A DNA stretch of 64,000 nucleotides from SZUA-430 sp044220975 (GTDB lineage Bacteria; Pseudomonadota; Alphaproteobacteria; Micropepsales; Micropepsaceae). Position 1 is the stretch's first letter, and the number at the start of each line of letters is the position of its first letter. The DNA lies in the NCBI GenBank assembly GCA_044220975.1, contig JBGAPZ010000001.1, positions 124,001 to 188,000 on the forward strand. Direction: 5' to 3'. Under the pieces are notes generated by a model, which worked only from the letters and a program-made list of their open reading frames with translations, did no database searches and was not told the origin of the DNA. The translations under genes and the position numbers were made by a program. Shown piece by piece: positions 36,049 to 44,610 of this stretch.

Positions 36049-37089
36049 ATGCGATTCCGCATCGCCTCATTCAACGTCGAAAATCTGACCTTGCCGGACG
36101 TCCGTTATTACGACCGGCTCATGGACACACGCGAACAATACGATACGAAGGTCAACTGGATTGCTTCCATCTTCAATCGCGCCAAGCCGGACATCGTCGG
36201 CGTCCAAGAAGTGTGGTTCGACGAAGCTCTCGTTGATGCAGCTAAACGAAGCGTCCACTTTGCACGCGGCGTGAATATCGCCGCTCCCAGCGCGAACCGC
36301 ACGGACAACCTCATCGGTCACGTAGCAAAGCGCCCGCGCGTGGCTTTGCTGTCGCGCTTCCCGATCAAGACGGTGTCGAGCACGATCGCGTTTCCGCCGA
36401 CCGTCGACTTGACGATCCCTCTTCGCGTCGACGGTGGCGCGATCAACCAAGTGCCTGTCGTCGTGCCGCAGTTTCAGCGGCCTGTCCTGCGCGCCGTAGT
36501 CGACGTTAACGGGCTCGACCTGATCGTCTATGTTACGCATTTGAAGTCCAAGGGCCCCCTGATCCGCGAAGGTGAGAACGGCGACGATCCGTTTGCTGTC
36601 TCACTCGGCCAAGCCCGCGCCACGATCGTGCGTGCGGCCGAGGCGGCTGCACTACGTCACCTGATCCTGGCCGACCTGAAAGAAACGAAGAAGCCTGTCA
36701 TCGTTCTTGGCGACCTGAACGATACGCCCGACGCGGCCAGCACCCAGATCGTGCGCGGTCCGACGCCGCACAAGCATATGGATGGCGAAGAAAAGAGAGC
36801 CTTTTGGGACGTTACCCTCTACTCGACCTTCCGCATTGCTCTTGAGCGGAGTCCATCGATCCACACACACATCCACGACGGCGAGCGCGACATCCTCGAC
36901 CACATTTTGGTCTCCGAGGAATTCTACAGTCGCAACCGGTCCCGCATCGGCGACGTCGTGCGTCATGAGGTCATCAACGACCACCTGAGCGACAGTCCCG
37001 GCGACGTTTGTCCCCCGGGGGCTTCGGACCATGGCGTCCCCATCGCGGAAATCAGCCTCTCGCAACTGGCCCCCTACACGAACCGGTGA
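36049..37089 (+). CDS. Endonuclease/exonuclease/phosphatase family protein
   Basis: Mg-dependent phosphodiesterase fold, 346 residues. The ordered motifs are all seen: SFNVENL at the N-terminus, VGVQEVW with the metal glutamate, YVTHLKSKGP, GDLNDTPDAAST, LDHILVSE, and the final SDHGVPI with the catalytic His. No signal peptide. ATG at 36049 is preferred to a TTG at 36037. Substrate could be nucleic acid or a phospholipid-type phosphodiester. Confidence 0.85.
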   Translation: MRFRIASFNVENLTLPDVRYYDRLMDTREQYDTKVNWIASIFNRAKPDIVGVQEVWFDEALVDAAKRSVHFARGVNIAAPSANRTDNLIGHVAKRPRVALLSRFPIKTVSSTIAFPPTVDLTIPLRVDGGAINQVPVVVPQFQRPVLRAVVDVNGLDLIVYVTHLKSKGPLIREGENGDDPFAVSLGQARATIVRAAEAAALRHLILADLKETKKPVIVLGDLNDTPDAASTQIVRGPTPHKHMDGEEKRAFWDVTLYSTFRIALERSPSIHTHIHDGERDILDHILVSEEFYSRNRSRIGDVVRHEVINDHLSDSPGDVCPPGASDHGVPIAEISLSQLAPYTNR

Positions 37090-37147
37090 GTTGCGGGGCA
37101 GGGGAGGCCTCGCCTAGGGTCGCGCGCCGCAAGCCCTGGGGAGTCGC

Positions 37148-39997
37148 ATGAAACTCACGTCCGCCGCAGCCATATCAGCGCTCGCGTTGTTCGCCGCTGC
37201 CTGCTCCGAATCTTCAACGACAACAAAGGCGCCTGAGGCACCGACAGCGCTAAAGGTCGAACCCTTAAAGTTCACAGAACGCACGCTCGCGAATGGCCTC
37301 AAGGTTTACGCGATGCCGGATCCGAACACCGCGAACGTCTCCGTGCAGGTTTGGTACGACGTCGGCTCCAAGGACGATCCCGTCGGCCGTTCAGGCTTCG
37401 CGCATCTCTTCGAACACATCATGTTCAAGGCCTCGCGCAACATGCCGCCCGAAACGCTCGACCGGCTGACCGAAGATGTTGGCGGCTTCAACAATGCGTC
37501 CACCTACGACGATTTTACAAACTACTACGAAGTCGTGCCCGCGAACCATTTGGAGCGTGTACTCTGGGCGGAAGCCGACCGCATGGGCACGCTCGTCGTC
37601 GACGACAAGATCTTCAAGTCCGAGCGTGACGTGGTGAAAGAGGAATACCGTCAACGCATCCTGGCCTCGCCCTACGGCAAACTCTTCGGCCTATATCTCA
37701 ACCAAGCGAACTTCGGCGTGCACCCGTATGGCCGCCCTGGCATCGGCTCGATCGAAAACCTCGACGCGTCGACTGTTGCCGACGTGCGCGCGTTCCACGC
37801 GACGTACTACCGCCCTGACAACGCCATCCTCGTCGTCGCCAGTAATTTCGATCAGGCGCAATTCGACAAATGGGTCGATCAGTACTTCGGCCCGATTGCG
37901 ACACCGAAGCGTCCAATCCCGCGCGTGACCGCCGTTGAACCTGCGCGTTCCGCGCCGAAAGATTTCACGGTCTACGAGCCGAACACGCCATTGCCGGCGG
38001 TGGCGATCTCGTTCCCGCAGCCGAATTCGTTGAGCCCCGATCTCGCAGCGCTCACCGTGCTCGACGCGATCCTGGCGAAGGGCGAAAGCTCACGCCTCTA
38101 TCAGTCGCTGGTCTATACGCAACAAATCGCCGCTCAAGTGTTCACGAACCTGGAGGCGACTCGCGATCCAGGCGCCTATACGGTCGCTGCAGTGTTGAGC
38201 GAAGGCAAATCCGCCGAAGACGGCGTCAAGAGCCTGATGGCCGAAATCGCGAAGATGCGCGACACCCAGGTGACCACCGCCGAACTTGCCGAAGCCAAGA
38301 ACGAACTCGTCTCTGAAACTCTGGAAGGCCGCGAGACCGCGTTCGGCAAGGCGAACGAACTGGCGAATGCCGTCATCCGCTTCCGCGACGGAAAATACGC
38401 CGACAAACTGCTTGCAGATGTTCAGGCGGTTACCGCAGCCGACGTGCAACGGGTCGCCAAAGCGATCCTCGACGACACCAAACGAGTGACGATCCGCTAC
38501 CTCTCCGAGGAAGGAAAACCCAAGGACGCGAAGGGCGACGTGATCGCGACGGCGACGACCGTCCAGGCGCAAAAGCTCGACATCCCCGCAAACGAAATCC
38601 CGACGTTCACGCTCGCCCCCGAAGCTGAGCGCGCCAAACCGCCAGCACCGCAAGCGCCCGTCTCGGCGAAGTTGCCGATCCCTGGCGAACAGCGCCTCGC
38701 GAATGGCATGCGCGTCATCGTCGCCGCTAAGCGCGACGTACCGATCATCAGCGCCGAACTGCGCGTGCTCTCGGGCTCAAGCAGCGATCCGGCAACACGC
38801 GGGGGCATTGCCGCCCTTACGGCCGACGTCATGACGAAAGGCACGAAGACCCGGAGTGCCACGGACATTGCGCGCCAGATCGAAGCTCTGGGCGCCTCGC
38901 TGACCGCAAGCGCCGGCGCAGACAGCTCAGGCGTCTCACTGGAAACCCGCGCCGACCGCGTCGGCGAGGCCATGGCGGTCATGGCCGACGTCACGCGCAA
39001 CCCCGCCTTCGCCGCCGAAGAAGTCGAACGTCAGCGCCAACAGACGCTCGACGGCCTTCAGGTCGCCCTGCGCCAGCCCGGCCAAATCGCACGCTTCGCG
39101 ATGACGCGCGTGCTGTTCGGCACTGGTCCCTACGGTAGCGTCGCATCGCCGAAAAGCGTCGCCGCGATCAAGTCCGCCGATCTGACCGCCTTTCACCAAC
39201 GCGACTGGCGTCCCGACAACGCGCTGCTCGTGATCTCGGGCGACGTGTCGCTTGAGGACGGCGTAAAGCTCGCCGAGAAATATTTCGGCGACTGGAAGCA
39301 ACCACCAAACCCCGCAGGCACCGAACCGGATGCGAAGATGGCGGCAAGTGGCACCCGCACCATCGCAATCGACCTGCCGAAGTCGGGCCAGGCAGCCGTG
39401 AGCTTCGGCATGTTGGGCGTGCCACGTACGGCGGAAGAGTACTTTCCGGCGCTGGTCGCGAACTCCGTTCTCGGCGGCGGCTACTCGGCGAGGCTGAACC
39501 AAGAGATCCGCATCAAACGCGGACTCTCGTACGGCGTCAGCTCCGGCTTCCCGGCGCGCGAGGGTCTGGGCCCAATCATCGTGCTAGCGCAAACGAAGAA
39601 CGAGTCCGCGGTCCAGGTCGTCGATCTCATGAGCCAAGAACTAACGAAGATCATGAGCACCGACGTGCCCGTAGCCGAACTCGGCGCACGCCAGGCGAAC
39701 TTGATCGGCTCCTTTGGCCGCGACGTCGAAACGGCGTCCGGCCTCGCCGATCAACTGGCGACACTCGCAACTTTCGGTATCCCGCTCGAAAAGCTCACGA
39801 CCTACGTCGCTGACGTTTCGGCTGTGACACCGGTATCCGCCAAAGAAGTCGCGGCCAAACTGTACAACCCGAAGAACGCCTCGATTGTTATCGTCGGCGA
39901 CGGCGCCGTCTTCTTCAACGCACTGAAGAAGAAACGGCCCGATGTGGTCCGCATCCCAGTCGATAAGCTGAATCTGGACAGCGCCACCCTGCAATAG
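37148..39997 (+). CDS. M16 family zinc metallopeptidase, tandem-domain lipoprotein
   Basis: Pitrilysin-type protease of 949 residues. Lipobox AAAC (Cys19) predicts membrane attachment in the periplasm. The inverted zinc motif HLFEH is at residues 86–90, with the distal glutamate in VKEEYRQR. A second M16 unit starts near residue 515 (LPIPGEQRLANGMRVIVAAK) but lacks the zinc motif (GGIAALTADVM in its place), as in fused active/inactive pairs. C-terminal RLNQEIRIKRGLSYGVSSGF is the conserved substrate-binding region. Likely degrades periplasmic peptides. Confidence 0.9.
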   Translation: MKLTSAAAISALALFAAACSESSTTTKAPEAPTALKVEPLKFTERTLANGLKVYAMPDPNTANVSVQVWYDVGSKDDPVGRSGFAHLFEHIMFKASRNMPPETLDRLTEDVGGFNNASTYDDFTNYYEVVPANHLERVLWAEADRMGTLVVDDKIFKSERDVVKEEYRQRILASPYGKLFGLYLNQANFGVHPYGRPGIGSIENLDASTVADVRAFHATYYRPDNAILVVASNFDQAQFDKWVDQYFGPIATPKRPIPRVTAVEPARSAPKDFTVYEPNTPLPAVAISFPQPNSLSPDLAALTVLDAILAKGESSRLYQSLVYTQQIAAQVFTNLEATRDPGAYTVAAVLSEGKSAEDGVKSLMAEIAKMRDTQVTTAELAEAKNELVSETLEGRETAFGKANELANAVIRFRDGKYADKLLADVQAVTAADVQRVAKAILDDTKRVTIRYLSEEGKPKDAKGDVIATATTVQAQKLDIPANEIPTFTLAPEAERAKPPAPQAPVSAKLPIPGEQRLANGMRVIVAAKRDVPIISAELRVLSGSSSDPATRGGIAALTADVMTKGTKTRSATDIARQIEALGASLTASAGADSSGVSLETRADRVGEAMAVMADVTRNPAFAAEEVERQRQQTLDGLQVALRQPGQIARFAMTRVLFGTGPYGSVASPKSVAAIKSADLTAFHQRDWRPDNALLVISGDVSLEDGVKLAEKYFGDWKQPPNPAGTEPDAKMAASGTRTIAIDLPKSGQAAVSFGMLGVPRTAEEYFPALVANSVLGGGYSARLNQEIRIKRGLSYGVSSGFPAREGLGPIIVLAQTKNESAVQVVDLMSQELTKIMSTDVPVAELGARQANLIGSFGRDVETASGLADQLATLATFGIPLEKLTTYVADVSAVTPVSAKEVAAKLYNPKNASIVIVGDGAVFFNALKKKRPDVVRIPVDKLNLDSATLQ

Positions 39998-40031
39998 GCC
40001 AGCGCCGCCACAGAAATGCCGTCAAGCAAGG

Positions 40032-40064
40032 AGACTCTCAAGGCACACCCTGGGAGTCTTTCTC
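40032..40064 (+). terminator. Probable terminator after the M16 gene
   Basis: AGACTC (40032–40037) pairs with GAGTCT (40054–40059), with some inner pairing, then TTTCT. It lies 35 bases past the M16 stop and right before the next gene's GTG. Confidence 0.5.
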
Positions 40065-40646
40065 GTGTCCGCATTCCGCACATTGTCGATCGCCATCGTC
40101 ATCGTCGCGTCTCATGCAACGGCGCACGCTGGCGCGCCGCGATCTGCCACCACGGTCCAGTTGATCACCAACCCGACCACGCAGATGGTGTTCGCGGTAC
40201 CGAAGCGCGGCCCGTTGAAGCTGCGCAAGTTGGACATGGACGGAGCGCATTTTGCCGGACGCATCAAGCTCTCCGGCACGTACGTATACGGGCGCAACAG
40301 CTCATACGTCTCGGACGGCTACACCACCAAACCCGACCTTCATTTCATTCCCGATCCCGCATCGCGTGCGCTGCTTCCCTATCTGAAAGAATATGGCCCA
40401 GTGCGCGGCGTCTACTTTTCAAATGGACGGTCGTTCCTGAAAACTGTCCTCTCGTCATCGACGATCGCAAAGGTGGACGCGCTCAAGATCAAATCGGTAA
40501 CCGGCAAGCTCACCGTCATTGTCGACCGGTTCGAAGCAACGGCCGTTTGCGACTCCCCGGTCTATACCGTCCGCTTCTTGCGCGTCGTCCAACCGCACGA
40601 GATGGTGGCAAGCAATAAGCTGGCCCAACCAATCGGCTGCGGCTGA
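40065..40646 (+). CDS. Hypothetical exported protein
   Basis: A 193-residue protein that I cannot assign. Signal peptide near residues 1–22 (FRTLSIAIVIVASHATAHAG), and two cysteines near the C-terminus that could pair. GTG start at 40065; the terminator stem just upstream makes that start uncertain, with no good ribosome site. It lies directly upstream of proS but on current evidence is not linked to it in function. Confidence 0.6.
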   Translation: MSAFRTLSIAIVIVASHATAHAGAPRSATTVQLITNPTTQMVFAVPKRGPLKLRKLDMDGAHFAGRIKLSGTYVYGRNSSYVSDGYTTKPDLHFIPDPASRALLPYLKEYGPVRGVYFSNGRSFLKTVLSSSTIAKVDALKIKSVTGKLTVIVDRFEATAVCDSPVYTVRFLRVVQPHEMVASNKLAQPIGCG

Positions 40647-40728
40647 GCCTAAAATCCCGGATTTGCGTGGGCCTTTCGAGGTCGGTAGAACTGTCTTTTC
40701 CGGAAAACCAGAGAATCACACAGCCCCG

Positions 40729-42048
40729 ATGCGCGTATCCCGCTCCTTCATGCCTCTGCTGCGCGAGACGCCGGCCGAGGCCCAAATCGTCTCCCATCGC
40801 TACATGCTGCGCGCGGGAATGATCCGCCAGCAAGCGGCCGGCATCTATTCGTGGCTACCACTCGGGCACCGCGTCCTTCGCAAAATCGAACAGATCGTGC
40901 GCGAGGAGCAAAACAGGGCAGGGGCGATCGAACTTCTAATGCCGACGCTGCAGCCGGCAGACCTGTGGCGTGAAAGCGCACGCTACGACGCCTACGGCAA
41001 GGAAATGCTCCGCATCAAGGACCGCCATGAGCGCGATTTGCTCTACGGCCCGACGAACGAGGAAATGGTCACCGACATATTCCGTTCGGCCGTCCGGTCG
41101 TACAAAGATATGCCGCGCATCCTCTATCACATCCAATGGAAGTTTCGTGACGAGATCCGCCCGCGCTTCGGCGTGATGCGTGGGCGCGAGTTTCTGATGA
41201 AGGACAGCTACTCCTTCGACATCGACGCAGCCGGAGCACGCCGCGCCTACAACAAGATGTTCGTGGCCTATTTGCGCACGTTCGCGCGGCTGGGCCTGAA
41301 GTCGGTACCCATGAAGGCCGACACCGGCCCAATCGGCGGTGACCTCAGCCACGAGTTCATCGTTCTGGCCGACACTGGCGAAAGCCAGGTCTATTGCCAC
41401 AAAGACCTCGTCGATATGGCAGTGCCCGAGAACGTCGACTTTGACGGCGATCTGGATCCTTACATCAAAGAGCGCACGTCGCTCTACGCTGCGACAGATG
41501 AGAAGCACGACGCCGAAGCCTTCGCGAAAATACCAGCCGACAAACAACTCGCCGCGCGCGGCATCGAGGTCGGTCACATCTTTTATTTCGGCACCAAATA
41601 CTCGAAACCGATGAATGCGAAGGTCGCGGGGCCAAATGGCGAAGACGTGCTGGTCGAAATGGGCTCCTACGGCATCGGCGTGTCGCGCCTACTCGGCGCC
41701 ATCATCGAAGCAAGCCACGACGACGCAGGCATAATTTGGCCGGAGAGCGTCGCCCCGTATCGGGTTGGGCTTATCAGTTTGAAGCCCGACGACCCGAAAA
41801 CCCGGCAGGTTTGCGAGGATCTTTACCAAAAACTCGGCGCGGCCGGGGTCGAAGTCCTATATGATGACAGCGATGAACGGGCAGGGGCGAAGTTCTCGAC
41901 GTTCGACCTGATCGGGCTGCCGTGGCAGGTGATCGTGGGCCCTCGGGGCCTCGCGACCAATCAAGTCGAAATCAAGAACCGCAAGACCGGCGAACGCCAA
42001 ACTCTTGCGCCTGAGGCTGCGTTGAATTTGTTCACCCGAAGGACTTGA
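40729..42048 (+). CDS. proS: Prolyl-tRNA synthetase (short alphaproteobacterial form)
   Basis: Charges tRNA-Pro with proline. Class II synthetase with SRYMLRAGMIRQQAAGIYSWLPLG-like N-terminus, motif 2 region FRDEIRPRFGVMRGREFLMKDSYSFD, and motif 3 GSYGIGVSRLLGAIIE, followed by the anticodon-binding domain. At 439 residues it lacks the editing insertion of the E. coli enzyme, as is normal in alphaproteobacteria. ATG at 40729; the longer frame from 40519 overlaps the previous gene. Overlaps lolC by 1 base (ATGA junction). Confidence 0.96.
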   Translation: MRVSRSFMPLLRETPAEAQIVSHRYMLRAGMIRQQAAGIYSWLPLGHRVLRKIEQIVREEQNRAGAIELLMPTLQPADLWRESARYDAYGKEMLRIKDRHERDLLYGPTNEEMVTDIFRSAVRSYKDMPRILYHIQWKFRDEIRPRFGVMRGREFLMKDSYSFDIDAAGARRAYNKMFVAYLRTFARLGLKSVPMKADTGPIGGDLSHEFIVLADTGESQVYCHKDLVDMAVPENVDFDGDLDPYIKERTSLYAATDEKHDAEAFAKIPADKQLAARGIEVGHIFYFGTKYSKPMNAKVAGPNGEDVLVEMGSYGIGVSRLLGAIIEASHDDAGIIWPESVAPYRVGLISLKPDDPKTRQVCEDLYQKLGAAGVEVLYDDSDERAGAKFSTFDLIGLPWQVIVGPRGLATNQVEIKNRKTGERQTLAPEAALNLFTRRT

Positions 42049-43373
42049 TGAACCGCGTCGTCGACGTTTCGCAGCAGCAGCAAGTGCGCGTAGCCCCACC
42101 GCGGCAGCGTCGAAGCGGAACGTCGCCGTTCTCTGCTTTCGAATTCATGCTTGCCGGCCGCTACCTGCGCGCACGCCGCAAAGAAGGTTGGATCTCCGTC
42201 ATCGCGAGCTTCTCGCTGGCGGGCATCGCGCTGGGCGTAGCCACACTCATCATCGTTATGGCGGTAATGAACGGCTTCCGCGAAGAGTTGATGGGCAAGA
42301 TCCTCGGCTTCAACGGTCACTTCGTTGTGCAGGGTTTGGGCCCCACCGTGCAGGGCTGGGACAACCTCGCCAACCGCTTGCGCCATATCCCCGGCGTCGT
42401 ACGTGTGACCCCGCTGGTTGAGGGCCAAGCACTCGCGACGGCGGCAGGGGCGTCGCCTGGCGTTCTCGTGCGCGGCATTCGCAGCGAAGACGTCATGAAC
42501 ATGAAATTGGTGGCCGACTCGCTGAGCGAGGGCGCGATGCGACGCTTCCAAGCGAACGAGTCCAGCGTCCTCATCGGCGAACGCCTGGCCGATCAGATGG
42601 GGCTTCTGCCGGGCATGAACATCACCTTGACCGCACCACGCGGCAACGTGACCCCATTCGGCGTGACGCCGCGCCAAAAGCAATACACGGTCGCGGGAAC
42701 CTTCAAGGTCGGCATGTCGGAGTACGACCAATCCGTGATATTCATGCCCCTGGCCGAGGCGCAAACTTATTTCAACCGAGGCAACGGCGTCACCGGCATC
42801 GAGGTGATGCTCGACGATCCCGACCGGGTCAACGAACTCCGGCCGAAGATCATGACGGCGGTGGGAGAAACTGCGCGCTTAGTCGATTGGCAGCAAGTGA
42901 ACAAGACGTTCTTCGATGCACTTCAGGTCGAACGAACTGTGATGTTCCTGATCCTCTCGCTCATCATCATCGTCGCGGGCTTCAACATCATATCCGGCAT
43001 GATCATGATGGTTAAGGATAAGACGCGCGATATCGCGATTTTGCGCACGATGGGCGCCACCTCCGGTACGATCCTGCGCGTGTTCTTAATGTCAGGCTCA
43101 GCGATCGGCGTGGTGGGCACGCTTGTCGGCTTCGTGTTGGGCTTCTTGTTCTGCACCTACATCGAAGAAATACGTCAGTTCCTGATTTGGGTGACGGGCA
43201 TGAACCTGTTCCCCGACACGCTCTATTTCTTAAGTAAGCTACCCGCGAAGATGGAGGTCGACGAAGTCATTCTGGTTGTCGTGACCTCCCTTGTGCTCTC
43301 GATCCTTGCGACCGTCTATCCAGCCTGGCGCGCCGCAAAGCTCGATCCGGTGGATGCGCTGCGCTATGAGTGA
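42048..43373 (+). CDS. lolC: Lipoprotein-releasing ABC transporter permease LolC/LolE type
   Basis: Inner-membrane permease that passes lipoproteins to the LolA carrier for sorting to the outer membrane. One N-terminal helix (FSLAGIALGVATLIIVMAVMNGF near residues 55–77), a periplasmic domain with GVLVRGIRSEDVMN, and three C-terminal helices (FLILSLIIIVAGFNIISGMIMMV and on) with the closing VYPAWRAAKLDPVDALRYE. 441 residues. Only one such permease is present, so the transporter is probably a homodimer of a LolF-like protein. Overlaps lolD by 8 bases. Confidence 0.93.
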   Translation: MNRVVDVSQQQQVRVAPPRQRRSGTSPFSAFEFMLAGRYLRARRKEGWISVIASFSLAGIALGVATLIIVMAVMNGFREELMGKILGFNGHFVVQGLGPTVQGWDNLANRLRHIPGVVRVTPLVEGQALATAAGASPGVLVRGIRSEDVMNMKLVADSLSEGAMRRFQANESSVLIGERLADQMGLLPGMNITLTAPRGNVTPFGVTPRQKQYTVAGTFKVGMSEYDQSVIFMPLAEAQTYFNRGNGVTGIEVMLDDPDRVNELRPKIMTAVGETARLVDWQQVNKTFFDALQVERTVMFLILSLIIIVAGFNIISGMIMMVKDKTRDIAILRTMGATSGTILRVFLMSGSAIGVVGTLVGFVLGFLFCTYIEEIRQFLIWVTGMNLFPDTLYFLSKLPAKMEVDEVILVVVTSLVLSILATVYPAWRAAKLDPVDALRYE

Positions 43374-44112
43374 CGTATACACCTCGACCGAACCCACCAT
43401 GACACGCACGGCGGCGCAAACCATGCCGACGCTTGCACTGCACGGCGTAACGCGCTCATTCGGCGAGGGCGAAGAGCGGATCGAAATCTTCCGCAACATC
43501 ACCGGGCAAATCGTACCGGGCGAGATCGTGGCGCTCGTCGGGCCCTCGGGGTCCGGTAAGTCGTCGTTGCTGCACATCGCCGGTTTGCTGGAACCGCCGA
43601 CAAGCGGTGTCGTCATTATCAACGGGCGCGACTGCTCGAAGCTCGGCGACGAAGAACGCACCGCTATCCGGCGCAACCAGCTTGGCTTTGTCTATCAGTT
43701 CCACCATCTGCTGCCTGAGTTCAACGCCGTCGAAAACGTCGCGATGCCGCAAATGATCGGAGGCCGTCGCAGTCGCGAAGCTGAAGTCGTCGCCACGCGT
43801 CTCCTCTCGATGGTGGGCTTGCAGCATCGTCTCACACACCGGCCCGGCAAACTCTCCGGCGGCGAGCAGCAGCGTGTTGCGATCGCTCGCGCACTCGCCA
43901 ACCAACCGCGGCTCATTCTGGCGGACGAACCCACCGGCAACCTTGACCCGCGCACAGCTGACATGGTGTTCGCCGTCCTGGTCGATATTTGCCGCGCGCG
44001 TGGTGTTTCTGCCTTGATTGCGACCCACAATCTTCAAATGGCGGTCAAGATGGACCGCACCTGGCTGCTGCACGACGGCAAGCTGATCGACGCCGGCAAA
44101 CTGAAACCTTAA
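43366..44112 (+). CDS. lolD: Lipoprotein-releasing ABC transporter ATP-binding protein
   Basis: ATPase of the Lol exporter, 248 residues. Walker A GPSGSGKSS, LolD-type GFVYQFHHLLPEFNAVENVAMPQ, signature LSGGEQQRVAIARAL, Walker B LILADEPTGNLD. The ATG at 43366 overlaps the lolC stop; an upstream in-frame start at 43291 would be inside lolC. The N-terminal 20 residues before LALHGVTRSF are an uncommon polar extension. Confidence 0.94.
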   Translation: MSDVYTSTEPTMTRTAAQTMPTLALHGVTRSFGEGEERIEIFRNITGQIVPGEIVALVGPSGSGKSSLLHIAGLLEPPTSGVVIINGRDCSKLGDEERTAIRRNQLGFVYQFHHLLPEFNAVENVAMPQMIGGRRSREAEVVATRLLSMVGLQHRLTHRPGKLSGGEQQRVAIARALANQPRLILADEPTGNLDPRTADMVFAVLVDICRARGVSALIATHNLQMAVKMDRTWLLHDGKLIDAGKLKP

Positions 44113-44115
44113 TCC

Positions 44116-44514
44116 ATGGGCGCGCGGCGTGAACCAAGGCCGTTGGTAACCGGCGAGGCGGCAACTGCACTGCGCATCTTCTGTCACGGCGTGCATATGG
44201 CGCTGGTATTCTACGCATTGTTTGGGTGGTTGATCCCGAGCACACCATGGCTGCTTGCGCACCTGGTTTTCATTCCGGCGCTGATCGCGGTTTGGCTCAC
44301 AAACAAGGGGGCCTGTCCGCTAAACAACATCGAAACGTGGATGGCGACCGGAACGTGGCGCAATCCGAACAATGCCGAAGAAGGCAGCTTCCTCGTGACC
44401 GTCGTCGAGCGTTACTTGAAAGTGCATCCCACGCAACGCCTGATGGACCGCATCACATACGGCCTAATGGTGCTTGTCTGGGCATTGTCGTGGGTGCATT
44501 TGCGGCTGTTGTAG
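44116..44514 (+). CDS. Small membrane protein, DUF2784-like
   Basis: A 132-residue protein with three or so hydrophobic helices. The core LVFIPALIAVWLTNKGACPLNNIETWM resembles DUF2784 (CPLT-type motif after a helix), but the match is loose. It begins 3 bases after lolD, so it is probably carried on the same transcript. Role unknown. Confidence 0.65.
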   Translation: MGARREPRPLVTGEAATALRIFCHGVHMALVFYALFGWLIPSTPWLLAHLVFIPALIAVWLTNKGACPLNNIETWMATGTWRNPNNAEEGSFLVTVVERYLKVHPTQRLMDRITYGLMVLVWALSWVHLRLL

Positions 44515-44610
44515 GACCAAGCGAGAGTTTCCCCAAGTGACACCCATCCACCTGGTTGCGCATGGCCCGCCGGGCGGCCTTACATCCGGCTAAGGTCCCA
44601 ACGAGGCGTC

